NCBI GenBank assembly: GCA_037043455.1
Contig: JAWPHD010011293.1
Coordinates: 21,282-85,281, forward strand
DNA length: 64,000 nucleotides
Source of the DNA: Cyrtodaria siliqua
Taxonomy: Eukaryota > Mollusca > Bivalvia > Adapedonta > Hiatellidae
Reading direction: 5' to 3'
Numbering within the stretch: the first letter of the stretch is position 1; every line of letters starts with the position of its first letter. Under the pieces are notes generated by a model. The model saw only the letters and a list, made by a program, of their open reading frames with translations. It made no database searches and had not been told where the DNA came from. A program made the translations under genes and the position numbers. This document shows positions 22,611 through 35,000 of this stretch, piece after piece.

Positions 22611-24269
22611 CTGTAAACATAATGCATATCGTTTATTTTATACACAGCATTTACATATAATGAGGTACAGCCAGGTCCATTTCAAAGACACTCTCTGAGG
22701 AATGATGTAAAAAGTGGGGTCCATTCTTGCTGGTTGGGAACTGGAGGGTCCATTGAATTGAATTGAATTGGGGTTTTAAGGTGCACCAACACATGAAAGG
22801 TTATATGGCGCCTAACAGGAATGAACATGCCAGGTTCATCCTCCATGTACATCAAGATAAAATGAAGACCTTTAATGAAGTCCTATTTTTGGTTTCAGTT
22901 TATTTTAAAGAAAAACATTTGAGATATCCAGTCAATATTTGTATATGTCTATTACCAAAAAAGGAAATTAACAAAACTAATCACCACAAGGTGAGGCTCC
23001 TGAAACGATATCTTGTAATTGTTATCCAAGTCATTTGGTCAAAGGTCAATGTCACTGTTTTTTATAAACAGAAAATTGGTTTCTGCTCAATAACTCCAGT
23101 CACATCAGATCGAGTTATAGCCCTCGAGTGGAGCATATATGATTTAAAAACATTTCTTGTTTATAATTATTTATTTAAATTCTTTATAAATTGAATATGA
23201 ACATATCTATATCTCAATTGGTTTCAATTGATATCAACATTTTTATAAACCATCATAAAAGAAATTGCATTTTCTAAACATATAATTTTCTATATCTACA
23301 TCATAAAGGAAGAAAGAAATTTAACCCTGTGTTGCTTTACATGTGTTTAAAAAAACAACACGCACAATAATTTCATTTCAGTACACAATATTAATTTTCA
23401 ATAGAAAATATGGTGGAGGTATCGGTGGCGATTTTCAATCACTGACTGGTAAATTAACAATAGATTATTTGCACAAACATAAATATATATATATATATTG
23501 ATCCTAAAAAAGTTTATTTTTTCCCTATAAAGAATAATATTCAGGGGGGAACACTCTTGAAAGACAAGTCATTGTGTATTGGTGTGAGCGGCATTGGTGT
23601 GTAGTATTTTTTATTTTGATATTGGTATATTACTCCGTTAAAATACTAATATATATATTTTAAATTTCATTTAAATTACTTAAATCTTAGATTATTATTC
23701 TATTTCTAATTTTATTTTAACAGCCAATCTGCGATGAGGCATTATTTACGCAGATCTTAAGCGGCCAATGATTTTCCGAAAACCAGACCAAAAAACCAAA
23801 GAACAAGCTGTTTCTGTTTCAAATTTCAATCAATTTCAATTGAACGTCAGGTATATATCATATCCTTTTAAACATTTATAAAATATATATTGATCTGCAA
23901 ATATTGATTTTATTGTCACAAGAATACTGAAGTAAATGAACTATTTAAACGTACGTTTTAACATATTTAAGAACGGCCATGTTTTTATAATTCGAGCACA
24001 TTGGGTAATTTTCATTGACGAATTGAGCACAATTATTGGCAGAAAGATTTGTCACCAGATAATAAACATTTGTGGAAGGTATGCTTTTCTGTCAACAAAC
24101 ATACCCAGGCAATAAATATATACTAAAAGCCACATAGTTTGGAATTACGTTCTAAGACAATTAACTCTGTCTAAAAATGAGGTCAGTGCAGTTTGCAATG
24201 TGTACATTTGTTCTACCTAATTGTTTTCAGTTAATCAAGTCTCCTGATGGAACAACTTCATTAAATGCC
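22611..24269. other. Non-coding stretch upstream of the last recognised minus-strand exon
   Basis: Repeat-rich (MITE fragment 22765-22835, (AT)n near 23480-23500). The 143-codon open frame at 22763-23194 starts inside the repeat fragment and looks non-coding. No 5' exon of the minus-strand gene was recognised. Confidence 0.5.
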
Positions 24270-26945
24270 CTGTTGGGTCATACCAAAGACTAGAACCACC
24301 TTTGCTTGATGTTCAACATATAAAGGGTAGTTCTAGGAACTGGTGACAGATCATATGACTGGGTGGGGTATCATGTCATGTGTCGTAAGCGTGGTATTTC
24401 TATGTGACAGTACTATTAGGTTGAGCATTAAGCACTACTACAAGAAGACTCTGCCATGATATGACTGGGTGGGGTATCATGTCATGGTTCCTAAGCGTGG
24501 TATTCCTATGTAACAGTACTATAAGGTTGAGCATTAAGCACTACTACAAGAAGACTCTGCCATGATATGACTGGGTGGGGTATCATGTCATGTGTCGTAA
24601 GCGTGGTATTCCTATGTGACAGTACTATAAGGTTGAGCATTAAGCACTACTACAAGAAGACTCTGCCATGATATGACTGGGTGGGGTATCATGTCATGTG
24701 TCGTAAGCGTGGTATTCCTATGTGACAGTACTATAAGGTTGAGCATTAAGCACTACAACAAGAAGACTCTGCCATGATATGACTGGGTGGGGTATCATGT
24801 CATGTGTCGTAAGCGTGGTATTCCTATGTGACAGTACTATAAGGTTGAGCATTAAGCACTACTACAAGAAGACTCTGCCATGATATGACTGGGTGGGGTA
24901 TCATGTCATGTGTCGTAAGCATGGTATTCCTATGTAACAGTACTATAAGGTTGAGCATTAAGCACTACTACAAGAAGACTCTGCCATGATATGACTGGGT
25001 GGGGTATCATGTCATGTGTCGTAAGCGTGGTATTCCTATGTGACAGTACTATAAGGTTGAGCATTAAGCACTACTACAAGAAGACTCTGCCATGATATGA
25101 CTGGGTGGGGTATCATGTCATGTGTCGTAAGCATGGTATTCCTATGTAACAGTACTATAAGGTTGAGCATTAAGCACTACTACAAGAAGACTCTGCCATG
25201 ATATGACTGGGTGGGGTATCATGTCATGTGTCGTAAGCGTGGTATTTCTATGTGACAGTACTATTAGGTTGAGCATTAAGCACTACTACAAGAAGACTCT
25301 GCCATGATATGACTGGGTGGGGTATCATGTCATGGTTCCTAAGCGTGGTATTCTTATGTAACAGTACTATAAGGTTGAGCATTAAGCACTACTACAAGAA
25401 GACTCTGCCATGATATGACTGGGTGGGGTATCATGTCATGTGTCGTAAGCGTGGTATTCCTATGTGACAGTACTATAAGGTTGAGCATTAAGCACTACTA
25501 CAAGAAGACTCTGCCATGATATGACTGGGTGGGGTATCATGTCATGTGTCATAAGCGTGGTATTCCTATGTGACAGTACTATAAGGTTGAGCATTAAGCA
25601 CTACTACAAGAAGACTCTGCCATGATATGACTGGGTGGGGTATCATGTCATGTGTCGTAAGCGTGGTATTCCTTTGTGACAGTACTATAAGGTTGAGCAT
25701 TAAGCACTACTACAAGAAGACTCTGCCATGATATGACTGGGTGGGGTATCATGTCATGTGTCGTAAGCGTGGTATTCCTATGTGACAGTACTATAAGGTT
25801 GAGCATTAAGCACTACTACAAGAAGACTCTGCCATGATATGACTGGGTGGGGTATCATGTCATGTGTCGTAAGCGTGGTATTCCTATGTGACAGTACTAT
25901 AAGGTTGAGCATTAAGCACTACTACAAGAAGACTCTGCCATGATATGACTGGGTGGGGTATCATGTCATGGTTCCTAAGCGTGGTATTCTTATGTAACAG
26001 TACTATAAGGTTGAGCATTAAGCACTACTACAAGAAGACTCTGCCATGATATGACTGGGTGGGGTATCATGTCATGCGTCGTAAGCGTGGTATTTCTATG
26101 TGACAGTACTATTAGGTTGAGCATTAAGCACTACTACAAGAAGACTCTGCCATGATATGACTGGGTGGGGTATCATGTCATGTGTCGTAAGCGTGGTATT
26201 CCTATGTGACAGTACTATAAGGTTGAGCATTAAGCACTACTACAAGAAGACTCTGCCATGATATGACTGGGTGGGGTATCATGTCATGTGTCGTAAGCGT
26301 GGTATTCCTATGTGACAGTACTATAAGGTTGAGCATTAAGCACTACTACAAGAAGACTCTGCCATGATATGACTGGGTGGGGTATCATGTCATGTGTCGT
26401 AAGCGTGGTATTCCTATGTAACAGTACTATAAGGTTGAGCATTAAGCACTACTACAAGAAGACTCTGCCATGATATGACTGGGTGGGGTATCATGTCATG
26501 TGTCGTAAGCGTGGTATTCCTTTGTGACAGTACTATAAGGTTGAGCATTAAGCACTACTACAAGAAGACTCTGCCATGATATGACTGGGTGGGGTATCAT
26601 GTCATGTGTCGTAAGCGTGGTATTCCTATGTGACAGTACTATAAGGTTGAGCATTAAGCACTACTACAAGAAGACTCTGCCATGATATGACTGGGTGGGG
26701 TATCATGTCATGTGTCGTAAGCGTGGTATTCCTATGTGACAGTACTATAAGGCTGAGCATTAAGCACTACTACAAGAAGACTCTGCCATGATATGACTGG
26801 GTGGGGTATCATGTCATGTGTCGTAAGCGTGGTATTCCTATGTGACAGTACTATAAGGTTGAGCATTAAGCACTACTACAAGAAGACTCTGCCATGATAT
26901 GACTGAAAGATTGTTAAAAAGTATGTTAAACCTCAAACATACATA
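24270..26945 (+). mobile_element. SINE-like element expanded internally into a satellite
   Basis: Left flank 24290-24352 ('TTTGCTTGATGTTCAACATA', 'GGGTAGTTCTAGGAACTGG') and right flank 26904-26940 ('CTGAAAGATTGTTAAAAAG', 'TTAAACC') correspond to the body and tail of the element at 14970-15400. The 24-copy array sits exactly where the single central segment would be. Confidence 0.75.
24353..26903 (+). repeat. 106-bp satellite array, about 24 copies
   Basis: The landmark GACTCTGCCATGATATGACT recurs every 106 bp (24447, 24553, 24659 and on). Units read 'ATATGACTGGGTGGGGTATC', 'ATGTCATGTGTCGTAAGCG', 'TGGTATTCCTATGTGACAG', 'TACTATAAGGTTGAGCATTA', 'AGCACTACTACAAGAAGACT'. Identity between units is very high, indicating recent expansion or homogenisation. 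The variant GGTATTTC...CTATTAGG occurs at 24393, 25241 and 26089, exactly 848 bp (8 units) apart. Confidence 0.95.
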
Positions 26946-27410
26946 AGCCTTAATTCAACTTTATGATAAACGATGAGAGATTAATTATCCCCGCACTTTT
27001 TTCCAAAACCAGGGGATAATATTATCCCATCCGTCCGTGCATATGTCCATGTATAAGTGACACTTTCTCCTCCTACGCCATTGGAGTTACCAACTTGAAA
27101 CTTTGGTATATGATCAGAATATTATTATGTGTAAATGTGCAAGGAGGTATATTAACGTTTACGTATCTCCTCTGGGGTGGGAGTGTATTTACATAAAAGT
27201 ACAATAATTATTACTGTTCACGTAACATACTTAAATGTAGGAACGTGAACTTGTTTATACAATAGCGTTGCCCCAATGGTCAAAACATATATCTATATTA
27301 CAGGTTTTTGCATGGGCCCCCTGGATCATACTTTAGGGGGCTGCACTTTGGTGTGGTAGGCGTCGAAAAATATTCTTTCCAAGTAGGTTAATGTCATGTT
27401 GCATGTAACC
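26946..27410. other. Intergenic, dispersed repeat
   Basis: 26980-27190 ('ACCAGGGGATAATATTATCC', 'CCGTCCGTGC', 'GCCATTGGAGTTACCAACTT') reads like a dispersed non-coding repeat. No gene seen. Confidence 0.45.
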
Positions 27411-27640
27411 GGGTACAGGTAAATGGTGAATAATCAATTCCTAACCGTATGTCCTCTATACCTCAGTGGTATGGTAAACCAGAGACCATGGGTTCGAGTC
27501 TCGGTTTAGGAACGATTATTTTCATCACTTGTTATATTTGGGGGCTCATCCGCAATAATCCTGAGAAACACCAGCAATGTTTCTCCTGTATAATTAGAAA
27601 TTCAAGTATCAGTCTGGTGGGGGTGTATGTACCCTGGTAT
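27405..27640 (+). mobile_element. tRNA-derived SINE unit, copy 1 of a tandem pair
   Basis: The tRNA-like head at 27452-27511 has a 7-bp acceptor pairing (TCCTCTA with TTTAGGA) and a B box GGGTTCGAGTCTC. The D and anticodon arms are shortened, so it is not a functional tRNA. The body has 'GAACGATTATTTT', 'CTCATCCGCAATAATCC', 'GAGAAACACCAGCAATG' and 'CTGTATAATTAGAAATTCA', all shared with the next unit. Confidence 0.7.
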
Positions 27641-27880
27641 AGGTAAATGGTGAATAATCGATTCCTAAACATATGTCCTCGATAGCTCAGTGGTTAGAGC
27701 GCCGGTACGGTTAACCACAGACCCTGGGTTCGAGTCCTGGTTGAGGAACGATTATTTCACCACCTGTTATATTTAGTGTCTCGTCCAGGATCATCCAGAG
27801 AAACACCAGCGGTGGTTCTTCTGTATAATTAGAAATTCAGGGGCGAATTTCAGTGTGGTGGGGGAGTGTGGGGTGTGTCT
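27641..27880 (+). mobile_element. tRNA-derived SINE unit, copy 2 of a tandem pair
   Basis: Second unit with the same order: lead-in 'TAGGTAAATGGTGAATAATCG', tRNA-like head at 27676-27747, then 'GAACGATTATTTCACCACCT', 'GAGAAACACCAGCGGTGG' and 'CTGTATAATTAGAAATTCAG'. Confidence 0.7.
27676..27747 (+). tRNA. tRNA-like cloverleaf (probably a SINE head, not an active tRNA)
   Basis: The acceptor stem TCCTCGA pairs with TTGAGGA. The D arm GCTC-AGTGGTTA-GAGC is canonical. The T arm around GGGTTCGAGTCC is canonical. The anticodon stem is poor (CCGGT against ACCAC) and position 33 is not U, so decoding is doubtful. If read, the anticodon would be GGT. Confidence 0.35.
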
Positions 27881-28891
27881 GTAACCGCACCAACTTGCTC
27901 TAGTTCTTTACTGTATTTTACAATATAAACTAAGAAAGAAAATAAATATAGTTGTAGTGTAACTTTGGCAAAAGAAACGCTTAGAGAAACTACATCTTAT
28001 TCACTGTCATGAAGTCAATTCTAGTTTGATGGAACAATTTATTTCACATAAAAACAACTTGAGTAAAATTGTATCAAACTTTTCGGATATATAGGGCACA
28101 ATTTCTGCCATATAAGTATTCTATCTCTTATGAGTTTCACATCAATAGTGTTGAATTATTGTCATGTACTATATCACTGACATTACTCCTGCCTAAAATA
28201 TGCATTTGGTTAAAAATTTCACTGGATCATACCCCATCCATTTCGGATCTTTTTTAAAGATGGCCGACCAATAGTCCTTAAACCGAAAGTAACATGTGAC
28301 TCAACTTAATGCATTTGCACATATGAAATTGAAGCATATAATGATGTTTTTCATTTGTATTTGGAGTCAGACACAAATTGTCGCTAGTTCCTGTAACAGT
28401 TATGAAAATGTATAGGATTTGAGCAGAACACCCACCAGCCCCGCTTCCCATTTTTATTTAATAATATTAATACAACTTTGAGAAAATGTTTGTACCTGCG
28501 GTAAATAAGCCTTATAAAGGTATGAAATGTGCTGAAAAGTATTTTTTGTCACCCCTGGATATTTCATGTTCAAAGTATTTTCATACATTTCTTACATAAT
28601 ACATAATTCATACACCCATATGAAATAGCATTTTTTGTGTTTTTCTATCATAATAAAATATTAATCTTGTAAAATATGATTGCTTCAATACAAAAATTAA
28701 ACATAGTAAAGCGGAAATATCTACCCAATACATACTCAAAGTTTGGAGAAAAATCATTTTGGAAACAATATTAGTAGCCTTAAAATAAAGCATATGATCA
28801 ATTCCATTTGAAAAAAAAAAAGAGGGATTTTTTGACTTGATTATTATGCAAACGCAACAATTTGGCAATATTTTCATTTTACATTTGACAG
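27881..28891. other. Intergenic region upstream of the RING gene
   Basis: AT-rich. It may hold the promoter and an untranslated 5' exon of the RING/TRAF-like gene (its first recognised exon needs one upstream nucleotide of a codon or starts in its own ATG). No exon could be identified. Confidence 0.4.
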
Positions 28892-29060
28892 CAAACCTGA
28901 TGGCTCCCCCAAATGCAACAGGCGGATACCCTTTGGGTATATTTGGACCAAACATGAATGAGTATCATGTGTGCAACTTTTGTCACTGGGTACTACGATT
29001 GCCCGTACAGTTATCGTGCGGGCATAGGTTCTGTAAATCGTGTGTCGAGAGTCTTGTCAG
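28892..29060 (+). CDS. Exon with first six RING ligands
   Basis: The acceptor TTTGACAG precedes CAAACCTGATGGC and the donor is GTCAG|GTAACT. The ATG at 28900-28902 is the first in-frame Met. It encodes C25, C28, C40, H42, C45 and C48 of the RING. It ends after AG of a Ser codon completed by the next exon. Confidence 0.85.
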
Positions 29061-32000
29061 GTAACTTGATTATTTAAAGGGACACATGGCAATCTCGACG
29101 TTGTAAAATGTTTTTCTACATAACTTGCAGTGCAATCATTAATATTAGTTATAAGAGCAATATAAGGAAATTAGTTTTGTATTTTACTAACTGTTGACTA
29201 TATTGCACTGATAATATATCGTCACCATGGTAGTAAAGGTGCTATAAGTATATGAACAAAGAAAGCACATAGCACCTTTTACTTCTATGGTGACAATATT
29301 TAAACCTATTGTAGAATAAAAAATATGAAAACTTTAAATTTTGATTTAATAATTTGTCAGTATTCAAAATTATACTGGATTAACAAATTGATATGCAAAT
29401 TTATTAATGCTTGATAAAAATTCAAAATTGCCCTGTGTCCATCTAAGGAAGTTTATCAGTAGATACACTGGTATTGTAGTATTAATAAATAAGTACATTC
29501 GTAACTAAAATGATTTATTATTTAATGGCTTATTGACACATTCCTTGTGGGTAAGTTTCATGAACATAGGTCAAATACTTTTCAAGTTATGTCCATGTTT
29601 TGCCAAGTTATGAGCTAGGTCAGGTTGCAGGTTAAAGTTTTATGAAAATGGGCATAACCCTGCCAAAATAAAAGTCAAGAGTTATTGGAAATGCAGTGTG
29701 ATATTCCTTGGGGTAAGTTTCATGAACACAGTTCATTCAGTTTTCGAGTTATGTCAATGTTTTGCCAAGTTATGAGCTAGGTCAGGCTGCAGATTAAAGT
29801 CTTATGAATAGGGGCATAACTTAGCCAAAATAAAAGTCAGAGTTATAGGACATGTGTAACAACATTCCTTGGAGTAAGATAAAACTGTGTGAAGTTTCAT
29901 GAACATATTATGTTAAACAAGTTGTAGGTTAAAGTGTGACAGACGGACGATGACGACGAAAAAGTGATCCCTAAGTGTCTAGCTAGCTAGCTACCATGAT
30001 TCGCAGGCAACACAAAAAGATTCTTACTTTCAAAATATTTTTGGGTGAAAATAACATTTTTGATGTGAAAGTTATACTAGCTTCCTATGATGATATCAAG
30101 GGTTCTATGGTATCACGGTAGTGTCCAATCTATAAAACAGTATGCATCTCGACTAAAATATGATCATTATTTTATAGATCTATGTGATGACTTAGGTAAT
30201 AATTGAAAAAAATATGTATATTTATCATAAATAAAAGAATATTCCAAAATAATGCAAAAATGTTGACAATTTCCTTATGATCTTTAAAATTCATCACTCC
30301 TAGTCTCCATAAATGCAGTTTCCATTACCTTGAACGTTTTAAAATTCATTAGTTTTTAGTCTGATGAGTCTGTTGCACATTATTGTTGCTAGAAATGGTC
30401 ACTCATTGAATCTTATACCAGTTACTAATAAATAATAAATACAGGATACACAATGTGTGCATAACTTGATACCATAGAACTTTTAAAATAATAAGCTTAA
30501 TGAGGGTACCCTTTTGATCAAATCTAATTCTGACATTTTTACGTAAAACTGATTACATTTTATATCATAATTTAGAAGAAGGGTCACAGAAAGCATTTGA
30601 GTTTCCTTTTTCTTTAAATATTGTTTACAGTTGTTTTTTTCGTCAAACCATTTAAGTATCGTACCAGAGAACACCATGCTACTGTTTAAATTTGGATGAC
30701 AGATGTTATCAATTTTTACATCCATCTGATCCTCTCATTAATTTCCAGTTATCAAATAGTTAGAACTGCTCCATTGCATGTTGGTATGGAAAAAACACTG
30801 TATGCCGTTTTTAAATTATTGTATTAATATTTTCTGCAGTTCGATGATGCCATGTTGTGGTTGTGTTACAGATGGCTTTATAAGTGCAGTGGTTGAAAAT
30901 CAGGTAATTCACAATTAAAACATATGTAAACTTAAAAAGAGATTTTAAAAGCCAGTAATGTTAAGCTAACAACAGAAACACATGGGTGATCAAATGCATG
31001 AATTCAGCATAAGAAGTGACTGTGAGAATCATTGCTCCTATGGTTTGTACCTACCACAGAGCTATGATTGCTTAGCTTTGAACTATTGGTAGGTATGCGG
31101 AATCATCAGACTAAATCTGCACTTACCAGCCAAGTCGCTGAAGACATCGCACAATGCTTGCATAAACAACCACCATGTTTCAATTAAATAAACCTTAAAT
31201 ATCACTGCTGAATTTAATATCCAAAACGGAATGAGATTTCAGTTGAGAGCAAGATAAACATTGATTCAAACAGAACATGTCATAATACACAGTCGTTACC
31301 AAAAATGACTAGATCGGTGTAATATCATTGTCTTTGGTGAGTTTTATGCATGAACGTGTGGTGTTTAAGGTTGGTTATTTATGCTGGCATTGCAAACCTC
31401 GCCAGAAAGTGTGAATGGAGTCATGCTGCATACCAACCTATATTTCAAAGCTGAGGAATCATAGCTCTATGGCATTCTGCAAGTCCTGCCGTTGCTCCCA
31501 GTCATTGTGTAATGTTTCATTTCAGTCCTATTAGTAGTTTATAAGTTATGCTCAGACAAGAAAAGTGGGACAAACAGATGGAAGGATGGATGACTAATAG
31601 TACGCTCCCCTCCACCTCTCTAATTTGTTTAAAGGGACACACGGCAATCTTTAGTTTTATATCAAGCGTTAAAAATTTGCACCTCAGTTTTACATTATTA
31701 GAATAGTCCACAACAATTGTTTTTTACTATATCGTTTTGACTTTTTTTTTCTTCATGTTATATCTTTCTTTTTTTCTTCTTTTTTTTCATATTAATTCAT
31801 AAATTAATGAACCTGTACTAATCTTGTTATTGTGTTTAAATTATATTTGTAAAATGTATGTTTATATGATGAAAAACTATGTAATAGTTTGTCAATAAAA
31901 TTTCTTCTTCTTCTTCTTCTTTAAAACTGCATGCATATATTTAAATACAAATTTGCGATTTCAATTGTCTTCACTATTCTACCACTTTGTTTTAATACAT

Positions 32001-35000
32001 CATTGCCACAATATAATATATAGTTAGTAATATTAAAAAAAAAAATTGCTTTGGTCTCTTCTAATAATTAATATTAATGACTGAACAAATGCAAGTTATG
32101 TAGGAAAACTAACGGGATCCGTGCATTTTTAAAAGATCAAGATTGGCTTGCGTCCCTTTAAATTCAAAACGTTAAACTTCATTTTATATTTTTCCTGACA
32201 AGACATTGCAAATGGAGATGTTCAAGCTGGAATGGAACTTTCAAAGATCATGAGGTAACTCGCTCCCCACCCCCTCCCCAACACACCCACTTCTCTACTT
32301 TGATTTGATATGCAAAGTTTAAATTCAAAACTTAAACTTCATTTTAGGTTCATCTTGATAAAGCAGTGCAAAGGGATATGTTCAAGCTACCCGTGGTCTG
32401 TGTAAAAGAAGGATGTGGCTGGCATGGCAGTTTTAAACATTATGAGGTAGAAAGCACCTAGATTTTAACTTCATATCTCAGTTTTATGTTTGAAATAGAT
32501 GCACCACTCTATCAATTTAAGCTAAAGGGACATATTTATTTAGATATACAAACAACACAAATTGTGTTTGGTGCATTTATTTATGGCCAGTTAAAAACTC
32601 TACTGGATTACTAAGAATAAAACGTGTATTTTGCATTTAAAAGTTCAAACTGAAATCAGATTCTCCATATTTTAAGCAACTGATAACTCTTAAGTGGGGC
32701 ATTTGTGTCCCAGGGACACATTTTCTAGTGGCTATTCATTTATACATTCATCAATTTATCAATTGCATTGTAAATATCTTAATGTTTTGTTTTATTTTGC
32801 TTTAAGTACATCAGTGCTTCAGATAAATGCGAATCGATCACCTGATGGTCTAAAAAGACGAAAAATTTAGCTTATAATTACATTACAGAATGAGATGATT
32901 CCCACACCCACCTTCAAGCATATAGGCCCAGCAAGTGTATAATTATATGGTTATAGGGTGGGGATCACAACCATATCCAAGTTATGATCCAGGGGCTACG
33001 ACCCAAGGATTACGTTCCTAGTGATGGGAATAGACCCCAGGGCCGATGCTGGTTGGATAGTTGTATCCTTCTGTTCATGCTCAGTAACTGTGGTTTCAGA
33101 GAAGAAAACATATTAAGGTTTTTCCCTATACAATGCTATAAAAAAATGTGACCTCTAGGGTGGGACCAAATTTGACCCCATGGTCTCAATTTGAACAAAC
33201 TTGATAGAGGACTATAAGTTTATGGTACATGCAAAATATTAGACCTCTTAGCTCATGTAGTTCTAGAGAAGATTAAAAAAAAAATCCTATATAACCCACA
33301 GAGCAGGGCCAGATTTTACCCCAGGGTCACCATTTGAGCAAAATTGGTAAAGGATCATAATCTTAATATCTATGAGAGCTTTATACTGTGTGGTCTCATA
33401 GGAAAAGATTTTTAAAATTTGAGCCAGATTTGATTCCAGGGTCACCATTTCAATAAACTTGGTAGAGGACCATCATCTGGTGCTACGTACAATATATGAG
33501 AGCTCTGTGCCTTGTGTTTTTAAGTTTTTTCTCATGTAAGTCTATGTAAGACATTTATAATTATGAACCCTGGGATGGGCCCAAATGTGATCCAAGGGTT
33601 ACAATTTGAACAAACTTGGAAGAGGAACATAAGCTTATAGTAAAAGCAACATTTTAAACCTCTGGCTCTTATAGTTTCAGAGAAGAATAGTTTTTAAGTT
33701 TTTTCCTATAAAGGTCTATTAAGCCATGCCAACCCATGACCCCAATTTCACCATTGGAACAAAATTCGTAAGGACCATGAATAACTTTATAGTCAATGCA
33801 AAATATTAAAACTCTGGCTCTTGTAGTTTCAGAGAAGATTTTTCAGTTTTTCTATATAAGGCTTTGTAAAACATGTGACTCCTGGGGTGGGACCAAATGT
33901 GACCCCGAAGGTCAGCTTGATAGAGACCATAAGCTTATAGTAAGTGCAAAATATTAAACTTCTAGCTCTTGTAGTTACAGAGAAGAAGATTTTTTAAGTT
34001 TTTCCACATATAAGTCTATGAAAAACTGTAACCTAAATTTGACCCCAGGGTCACCATTTGAACAAACTTGCTAGATGATCCACATGTAATACGTGAGAGC
34101 TCTGTGCCTTGTGGTTTCGGAGGAGATTTTTTTTCCAATACAAGACAATGCAAAACATGCAAAATCTGCATGTTTACAAACTTTGGACCCCCGGGGCACG
34201 GCCATTTTTTAACCGCGGGAACTTCATTTGAACTAACGTTATAGTCATTGACGATCATTTTAAAAGAAAAACAGTCGAAATCAGACCAGCTGCTCTTGAG
34301 AAGATTTTTTAAGGAAGCAAACTTTTATGTTAACGGTGGCCATGTATGTAGCAAAGAGTGATCCCAGGTGATCTAAAAAAGAAGTAATAATTATATATAT
34401 AATTATAATAAATAAATAAAGATCTTCAAACTTCTTCAAAATTCAATACATTTTCAATCTTTTGTATCCAAAAATCTGCCCCAAAGATTAAAATTTAATA
34501 AATTTATGATACCGCACCTGCCATTAAGACTAGAGAAACAACTAACACGATTTGAGCTCTGAACATTAAGACACTTGAACATCCACAGTTCTCACCAGAA
34601 CACTTAAAATTGACGATGTCAACACGTCGTCGTATAAAGGTGCTCCGCTGAGCCTTGCCATGTTGTCTTTAAACAGTCATAAACATTTCATTTTTCAATG
34701 CAATTTTTTAAACTTAAGCTATATACATGTTCAATCTCTGGAAACAATTTTAACTGTGATCAAGTAATACTTTCTATGTCTGAGACAATTTTCCGTTTAC
34801 CTTTTTATCCTCCAGCGCATATAAGTGGAAGAGGAAATACGCAATATTTTTTTTATAGTAATGACAAAGAATAAATATTTTACGTCAATGCTTTGTCCAA
34901 CACTTGTTTTTCAGAATACGCATTTGTAAATGTAAATACATAATATAATTTATTTCATGCATACAACACACATTGTGCTGAAAGCATATCTGGAGCACTA

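Noticed and set aside
22763..23194. 143-codon open frame on the plus strand
   Set aside because: It begins in a MITE fragment (also inverted at 20590), has no domain, and its composition matches the AT-rich surroundings. Probably a chance frame.
24353..26903. Possible repetitive gene or centromeric satellite
   Set aside because: No open frame crosses the units, and the flanks show it sits within one SINE-like element, so a local expansion explains it better.
27676..27747. Functional tRNA gene
   Set aside because: The anticodon stem is mispaired and U33 is missing; the shared body with the neighbouring unit marks a SINE. Kept only as a low-confidence tRNA-like entry.
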